A stretch of DNA of 7,475 bases, from positions 1 to 7,475 of the forward strand of contig JAOZKQ010000099.1 of assembly GCA_029935275.1 (NCBI GenBank). The letters are read 5' to 3'. This document shows positions 6,544 to 7,475 of this stretch, piece after piece (position 1 is the stretch's first letter; the number at the start of each line of letters is the position of its first letter). A program made the position numbers and the translations under genes. Below the pieces are notes generated by a model. It saw only the letters and a program-made list of their open reading frames with translations. It was not told the origin of the DNA and did not search any database. The DNA comes from Bacteroidales bacterium. GTDB lineage: Bacteria > Bacteroidota > Bacteroidia > Bacteroidales > VadinHA17.

Positions 6544-7113
6544 ATGGCTTCAACAGGTGATTTCAGGAATGGACTATGCTTGATCTTTAATAATGATCTT
6601 TATACCATTGTTCAGTTTCAGCACGTAAAGCCGGGTAAGGGTCCCGCCTTTGTGAGAACAAAGATGAAAAATTTAAAAACGGGAAAAGTAATTGACAATA
6701 CATTTTCATCCGGTCATAAAATTACTACGGCCAGGATTGAGAGGAGACCTTATCAGTTTTTATATAAGGATGATATGGGATACCATTTTATGCATACTGA
6801 GACTTATGAGCAAATTTCATTGCAGGAGGAAATGATCCCATCTAAGGATCTAATAAAGGATGGGCAGGAAGTGGAAATTGTTTATCACGCTGAAGAAGAA
6901 ACTGCACTGACCTGTGATCTTCCGCCTTTTGTAGTATTGGAAGTTACTTATACTGAGCCCGGGGTGCGGGGCGATACTTCTTCTAGCACTGCAATGAAGC
7001 CTGCAGAACTTGAAACCGGTGCCAAAATAAATGTTCCTTTATTTGTGAATACAGGAGATAAGATAAAGATTGATACACGTGATCGCTCTTATTCAGAAAG
7101 AGTAAAAGCATAG
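6544..7113 (+). CDS. efp: Elongation factor P
   Basis: A 189-residue EF-P, the tRNA-shaped factor that binds between the ribosomal P and E sites and relieves stalling at consecutive prolines. Three beta-barrel domains are recognisable. The KOW-like domain I is at about 1-63, with the loop HVKPGKGPAFVRTKMKNLKTG. The OB domain II is at about 65-127 (FLYKDDMGYHFMHTETYEQI, then LPPFVVLEV). Domain III is at about 128-189, with PGVRGDTSS, TGAKINVPLFVNTGDKIKIDTR and the terminal YSERVK. The loop tip residue aligned with E. coli K34 is a lysine (K32 in PGKGP), so this is a lysine-type EF-P and not the arginine type rhamnosylated by EarP. Whether K32 is modified here cannot be read from the window; no epmA, epmB or ymfI-like gene is present. 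The length is essentially that of E. coli EF-P (188). The ATG at 6544 is directly confirmed by the conserved N-terminus. Confidence 0.97.
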   Translation: MASTGDFRNGLCLIFNNDLYTIVQFQHVKPGKGPAFVRTKMKNLKTGKVIDNTFSSGHKITTARIERRPYQFLYKDDMGYHFMHTETYEQISLQEEMIPSKDLIKDGQEVEIVYHAEEETALTCDLPPFVVLEVTYTEPGVRGDTSSSTAMKPAELETGAKINVPLFVNTGDKIKIDTRDRSYSERVKA

Positions 7114-7137
7114 GAAACTCTCTTATAAAAACCCGGA

Positions 7138-7475
7138 ATGGCTAGAAGATCTTCCATGGATAGAGCTGAACGGCAAAAGTTTAAACTTAATGCCCTGCTG
7201 AGTATTACTCAGGCCATTAATGATAATCTTCCTCCGGAAGATTTGCTTCATAAGGCTGAGGAGGTGTTGAGGGGAGATGAGTTGAATATAGGGAAGGTCG
7301 CAATTATTATGAATAATGGGGGATGGGAGTGGATTCTGGAGTCCGGATGCCACCCGGAAGCCTGCAGAAGAATCTCATTGGAGGATGTTCTCTTTCCGGT
7401 TAAGGAAATTACTTCTGTTTCTTCCTCTGAAGATAAAAATCTAAAAGATTTTGATACCATTATTCCCATTTATAA
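7138..7475 (+). CDS. Partial protein resembling the N-terminus of a GAF-domain/SpoIIE-type phosphatase
   Basis: An open frame starts at the ATG at 7138, 24 bp after the efp stop, and runs through the right edge (112 codons plus two bases) without a stop. It begins MARRSSMDRAERQKFKLNAL; a second in-frame ATG at 7156 (M7) is an alternative start. The stretch FKLNALLSITQAINDNLPPEDLL (15-37), followed by KAEEVLRGDELNIGKVAIIM and a WEWILESGC strand, resembles the helix and GAF-like sensor at the start of Bacteroidota proteins that end in a PP2C/SpoIIE (RsbU-type) serine phosphatase domain. That catalytic domain would lie outside the window, so the assignment rests on N-terminal resemblance alone. 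No signal peptide or membrane segment is present in the visible part, implying a cytosolic sensor. The short gap after efp, with no terminator hairpin, suggests co-transcription. Confidence 0.72.
   Translation, partial: MARRSSMDRAERQKFKLNALLSITQAINDNLPPEDLLHKAEEVLRGDELNIGKVAIIMNNGGWEWILESGCHPEACRRISLEDVLFPVKEITSVSSSEDKNLKDFDTIIPIY

Noticed and set aside
7123..7469. Two minus-strand open frames at the right edge
   Set aside because: The plus-strand frame from 7138 follows efp closely, stays open to the edge and has a plausible GAF-like N-terminus, so the antisense frames are shadows.
1..7475. Mobile element, CRISPR array, tRNA or rRNA gene, or a defence system
   Set aside because: No transposase or integrase signatures, no spaced short repeats, no cloverleaf sequences and no defence-type domains were seen. 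All intact genes except the left-edge repeat protein belong to widespread families.

Overview
The window looks like a chromosomal segment of a Bacteroidota (Bacteroidetes) bacterium, most likely a Bacteroidales/Marinilabiliales- or Flavobacteriia-like lineage. The evidence is AT-rich DNA, A-rich leaders without clear Shine-Dalgarno sites, a TAnnTTTG-type promoter match, a TolC protein opening with the WTIAEC..YA.ENN signature common in this phylum, a TsaB ending in the EPFYLKDF signature, and a secreted Trp/Tyr repeat protein of the kind usually exported by type IX secretion. These are family-level impressions from reading; no search was run.

Layout. The left 1.8 kb is on the minus strand: a YgjP/DUF45-type zinc metallopeptidase (1070-1786), then a secreted repeat protein (1-928) that runs off the left edge. 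A 307-bp divergent intergenic region (1787-2093) separates these from a plus-strand series. That series is an outer-membrane TolC-type channel (2094-3467), an HlyD/MacA-type periplasmic adaptor (3486-4781), TsaB for tRNA t6A synthesis (4888-5616), a secreted DUF3108 protein probably starting at TTG (5675-6457), elongation factor P (6544-7113), and the first 112 codons of a gene that resembles the N-terminus of a GAF-domain/SpoIIE-type phosphatase (7138 to the right edge).

How the genes relate. TolC and the adaptor are 18 bp apart and should form two of the three parts of a tripartite efflux or secretion pump. The inner-membrane pump expected next (MacB-type ABC or RND) is absent, and the next gene is tsaB. 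TsaB and EF-P are both translation-fidelity housekeeping functions (t6A37 modification and rescue of polyproline stalling). DUF3108 is an envelope protein of unknown role between them. A good TAnnTTTG element (6501-6508) suggests that efp and the following gene have their own promoter.

I found no mobile element, CRISPR array, RNA gene or defence island. The window reads as mostly ordinary core genome. The points that merit a second look are the pump-less TolC/adaptor pair, the regular ~30-residue Trp/Tyr repeats in the left-edge protein, a C-rich element inside a short inverted repeat in the divergent intergenic region, and the TTG start of the DUF3108 gene.
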